Source: an uncultured Eubacteriales bacterium
Lineage (GTDB): Bacteria > Bacillota > Clostridia > TANB77 > CAG-508
Reading direction: 5' to 3'
Assembly: GCA_905203305.1 (NCBI GenBank)
Contig: CAJKVH010000014.1
Span: 1 to 23,953, forward strand
Length of the DNA: 23,953 bases
The notes beneath the pieces are model-generated. The model did not search any database and was not told the DNA's origin. It worked only from the letters and a program-made list of their open reading frames with translations. The stretch's first letter is position 1. Each line of letters begins with the position of its first letter. Shown piece after piece: positions 22,084 through 23,953 of this stretch. The position numbers were made by a program, and so were the translations under genes.

Positions 22084-22719
22084 ATGCTTGAAAATGTACA
22101 AGTTTTATTTCACAGTAGTATAAAAATAACAGAAGGAAAGGTAATATATATAGATCCGTATGGTATAGATAAAAATTATAATGATGCAGATATTATTTTT
22201 ATAACACATGACCATTATGATCACTATTCAGAAGAAGATATAGATAAAGTAATAAAAGAAAACACTTCAATTGTTGCACCAGAAGAGTTATTTACAAAAT
22301 TAATTAGAAAAGGAATAAATCCGAATGCAATAACTACAGTAGAACCAAATGAAGAATATATGGTACAAGGTATAAAATTTGAAACAATACCTGCATATAA
22401 TACAAATAAGACATTTCATCCAAAAGAAAATGATTGGGTTGGATATATAATTGATATAAAAGGTGTAAAATATTATATTTCAGGAGATACTGATATTACA
22501 GAAGAAAGTAAAAAAGTAAAATGTAATGTAGCGTTTGTTCCAGTTGGGGGAACATATACTATGGATGCAAAAGAAGCAGCACAATTGATAAACATAATAA
22601 AACCAGAAATTGCTATACCTATTCATTATGGTAGTATAGTTGGAACAAATGAAGATGCAGAAGAGTTTGTAAAAAATTTAAATCCACTTATAAAAGGTGT
22701 GATTTTGATGAAAAATTAG
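22084..22719 (+). CDS. MBL-fold metallo-hydrolase (UlaG/YtkL-like)
   Basis: The 211-residue protein has the metallo-beta-lactamase metal site: THDHYDHY with H42, H44, D46, H47, then H112, D135 in YISGDTDI, and H181 in IPIHYGS. The short length and the start VQVLFHSSIKI ... IYIDPYGI fit the UlaG/YtkL-like group of metal-dependent hydrolases. It follows the HD pair by 36 bases with GAGGAGG before the ATG, so it may share their transcript. The substrate is unknown; UlaG itself acts on ascorbate-6-phosphate lactone, but the group is too broad to transfer that. Confidence 0.92.
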   Translation: MLENVQVLFHSSIKITEGKVIYIDPYGIDKNYNDADIIFITHDHYDHYSEEDIDKVIKENTSIVAPEELFTKLIRKGINPNAITTVEPNEEYMVQGIKFETIPAYNTNKTFHPKENDWVGYIIDIKGVKYYISGDTDITEESKKVKCNVAFVPVGGTYTMDAKEAAQLINIIKPEIAIPIHYGSIVGTNEDAEEFVKNLNPLIKGVILMKN

Positions 22720-22800
22720 AAGGAAAGTTAAAATTTACTTAAAATGTCTAAAAATGTTGAAAAAAATTGAAAAGTGTGTAATAATAAGGAATATAAAACA

Positions 22801-22828
22801 TGAGAATAAAATTCTCACTTGATATAAT
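22801..22828 (+). promoter_or_regulatory. Palindromic operator candidate with extended -10
   Basis: TGAGAAT (22801-22807) and ATTCTCA (22811-22817) form a perfect 7-3-7 palindrome. TGATATAAT, an extended -10 (TATAAT at 22823-22828), follows 3 bases downstream. No -35 is seen at 17 bases, so the palindrome occupies the spacer region where a repressor would act. A separate TTGAAA (22757-22762) with a weak TAATAAT (22779-22785) lies upstream as an alternative promoter. Confidence 0.45.
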
Positions 22829-22845
22829 AAATCAAAACCACTATG

Positions 22846-22889
22846 AGCTAATGACTTCTGTTAAAAGTAACAGTGGGCATTAGCTTTTT
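22846..22889 (+). terminator. Terminator or attenuator before the Fe-S scaffold gene
   Basis: AGCTAATG (22846-22853) pairs with CATTAGCT (22878-22885), and inside it CTGTTA (22858-22863) pairs with TAACAG (22868-22873), followed by TTTTT. It is either the end of the MBL transcript or an attenuator in the next gene's leader. CCACT (22838-22842) could pair with AGTGG (22872-22876) as an alternative fold. Confidence 0.75.
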
Positions 22890-22935
22890 GAGTTAAAATA
22901 TCAATTAGTAAATGATTAAAAAAGGAGGAAACACA

Positions 22936-23628
22936 ATGATTTATTCTAACGAATTAGAAAATATGTGCTGTGTAAAAAAAGGAGCAAATCATGGACCAGC
23001 TCCAATTCCAGAAGAAGGAAAATGGGTTCAAGCAAAAGAAATTAAAGATATTTCAGGACTAACACACGGAATAGGATGGTGTGCACCACAACAAGGAGCT
23101 TGTAAATTAACATTAAATGTAAAAGATGGAATTATACAAGAAGCATTAATTGAAACAATAGGATGTTCTGGAATGACACATTCTGCTGCAATGGCTGGAG
23201 AAATCCTAACGGGAAAAACAATATTAGAAGCATTAAATACAGATTTAGTATGTGATGCCATAAATACTGCTATGAGAGAACTATTTTTACAAATAGTATA
23301 TGGTAGAACACAAACAGCTTTTTCAGAAGGTGGATTACCAGTAGGAGCAGGACTTGAAGATTTAGGAAAAGGACATGTTTCTCAAGTGGGAACAATTTAT
23401 TCAAGCTCATTAAAAGGACCAAGATATTTACAATTAACAGAAGGATATATTGTAGAATTAGGCTTAGATAAAGATGATCAAATAATTGGTTATAAATATG
23501 TACATATGGGAAAAATGATGGATAATATAAAAAAAGGAATAGACCCAATGGAAGCAATTGAAAAAGCTTCTGGTACATATGGAAGATTTGATGAAGCAGT
23601 TAAGAAAATTGACCCAAGAAAGCAATAG
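22936..23628 (+). CDS. Iron-sulfur cluster assembly scaffold protein (IscU/NifU-like)
   Basis: From ATG 22936 the product is 230 residues. Cysteines lie in IscU/NifU-like settings: GWCAPQQGACKLTLNV, then ETIGCSGMTHSAAMAGEIL, and DLVCDAINTAM. An N-terminal MCCVKKG adds two more. The protein is longer than IscU (about 130) and matches the clostridial scaffold type found next to GGGtGRT proteins, as here. It should hold an Fe-S cluster before transfer or act in a related cofactor role. The in-frame ATG at 22912 would put AAAGGAGG inside the gene; ATG 22936 lies 8 bases after that site and is chosen. The next gene begins 15 bases after the stop. Confidence 0.88.
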   Translation: MIYSNELENMCCVKKGANHGPAPIPEEGKWVQAKEIKDISGLTHGIGWCAPQQGACKLTLNVKDGIIQEALIETIGCSGMTHSAAMAGEILTGKTILEALNTDLVCDAINTAMRELFLQIVYGRTQTAFSEGGLPVGAGLEDLGKGHVSQVGTIYSSSLKGPRYLQLTEGYIVELGLDKDDQIIGYKYVHMGKMMDNIKKGIDPMEAIEKASGTYGRFDEAVKKIDPRKQ

Positions 23629-23643
23629 AAGGAGGAAATAGAA

Positions 23644-23953
23644 ATGTCAATTACATTTGAAAGTTATGAAAGAAGAATTGATCAAATAAAACCAGTAATG
23701 GAAAAATACGGAATAAAAGATTTTGAAGATGCATTAAAGATATGTACAGATAAAGGATTTAATCCATATGAAATAGTAAAAGGTGTACAACCAATATGCT
23801 TTGAAAATGCAGCTTGGGCATACACATTAGGTGCAGCAATAGCAGTTAAAAAAGGATGCACAAAAGCATCAGATGCTGCAAAAGCAATCGGAGAAGGTTT
23901 ACAAGCATTTTGTATTCCAGGTTCTGTTGCAGATGACAGAAAAGTTGGACTAG
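23644..23953 (+). CDS. GGGtGRT protein, N-terminal fragment
   Basis: The frame from ATG 23644 stays open to the window's end for 103 codons. It starts MSITFESYERRIDQIKPVM and includes QPICFENAAWAYTLGAAIAV and FCIPGSVADDRKVGL. I recognise this as the start of the clostridial GGGtGRT family, named for a motif that lies beyond the window, and typically found beside the scaffold gene upstream. The function is not established; co-occurrence suggests Fe-S or related cofactor metabolism. AAGGAGG lies about 8 bases before the ATG. Confidence 0.8.
   Translation, partial: MSITFESYERRIDQIKPVMEKYGIKDFEDALKICTDKGFNPYEIVKGVQPICFENAAWAYTLGAAIAVKKGCTKASDAAKAIGEGLQAFCIPGSVADDRKVGL

Noticed and set aside
1..23953. 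CRISPR arrays, tRNA/rRNA genes, insertion sequences, phage attachment sites
   Set aside because: I saw no evenly spaced direct repeats, no cloverleaf with a T-loop consensus, no transposase or integrase motifs, and no flanking inverted or direct repeats.

Overview
The window looks like the chromosome of a low-GC, AT-rich Firmicute of the class Clostridia, most likely an anaerobic, gut-type species. Supporting signs are the very A-rich coding strand, strong AGGAGG-type ribosome binding sites, the Firmicute block ireB-ruvX-DUF1292, a YhaO/YhaN pair, DisA, and the paired Fe-S scaffold/GGGtGRT genes. Nearly all genes are on the + strand. The exception is a radical-SAM gene at 19493-20437. No tRNA, rRNA, CRISPR array, transposase or integrase was seen.

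Left part (1-6863). The window opens with the 3' end of efp. A small coiled-coil/zinc-ribbon protein follows, then an overlapping YhaO-like nuclease and YhaN-like ATPase pair. The 533-base gap after them holds a 6S RNA with its own promoter and terminator, and a second terminator. A monocistronic gene then encodes a prepilin-like N-terminus fused to an FGE/C-type-lectin-like domain without the catalytic cysteines. A consensus promoter and a structured leader precede rplU and rpmA. The prp gene usual in Firmicutes is absent between them, and L27 lacks the N-terminal extension that Prp cleaves.

Middle (6862-13840). Two tandem 243-residue P-loop proteins of unknown function each have their own promoter and terminator and read as a duplicated cassette. 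Next come pgi, an acyl-ACP thioesterase, disA (TTG start), a membrane-anchored cyclophilin, and a membrane-anchored G5/glucosaminidase cell-wall hydrolase.

Right part (13873-23953). A promoter drives three poorly characterised genes: a small two-helix membrane protein, a TadZ/CpaE-like protein with pseudo-receiver, two AT-hooks, an acidic linker and a degenerate P-loop domain, and a membrane GAF protein with a degenerate GGDEF domain. They run into ireB, ruvX and a DUF1292 gene. A four-helix membrane protein converges on the radical-SAM gene across a shared bidirectional terminator. Two tandem HD-domain hydrolases and an MBL-fold hydrolase follow. The window ends in an Fe-S scaffold gene, preceded by a palindrome, an extended -10 and a terminator hairpin, and in a truncated GGGtGRT gene.

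Most likely novel biology: the 13952-17851 signalling/localisation module, the pilin/lectin-fold fusion (possibly a diversified adhesin), and the duplicated P-loop cassettes. All functional statements rest on reading motifs by eye; no database search was run.
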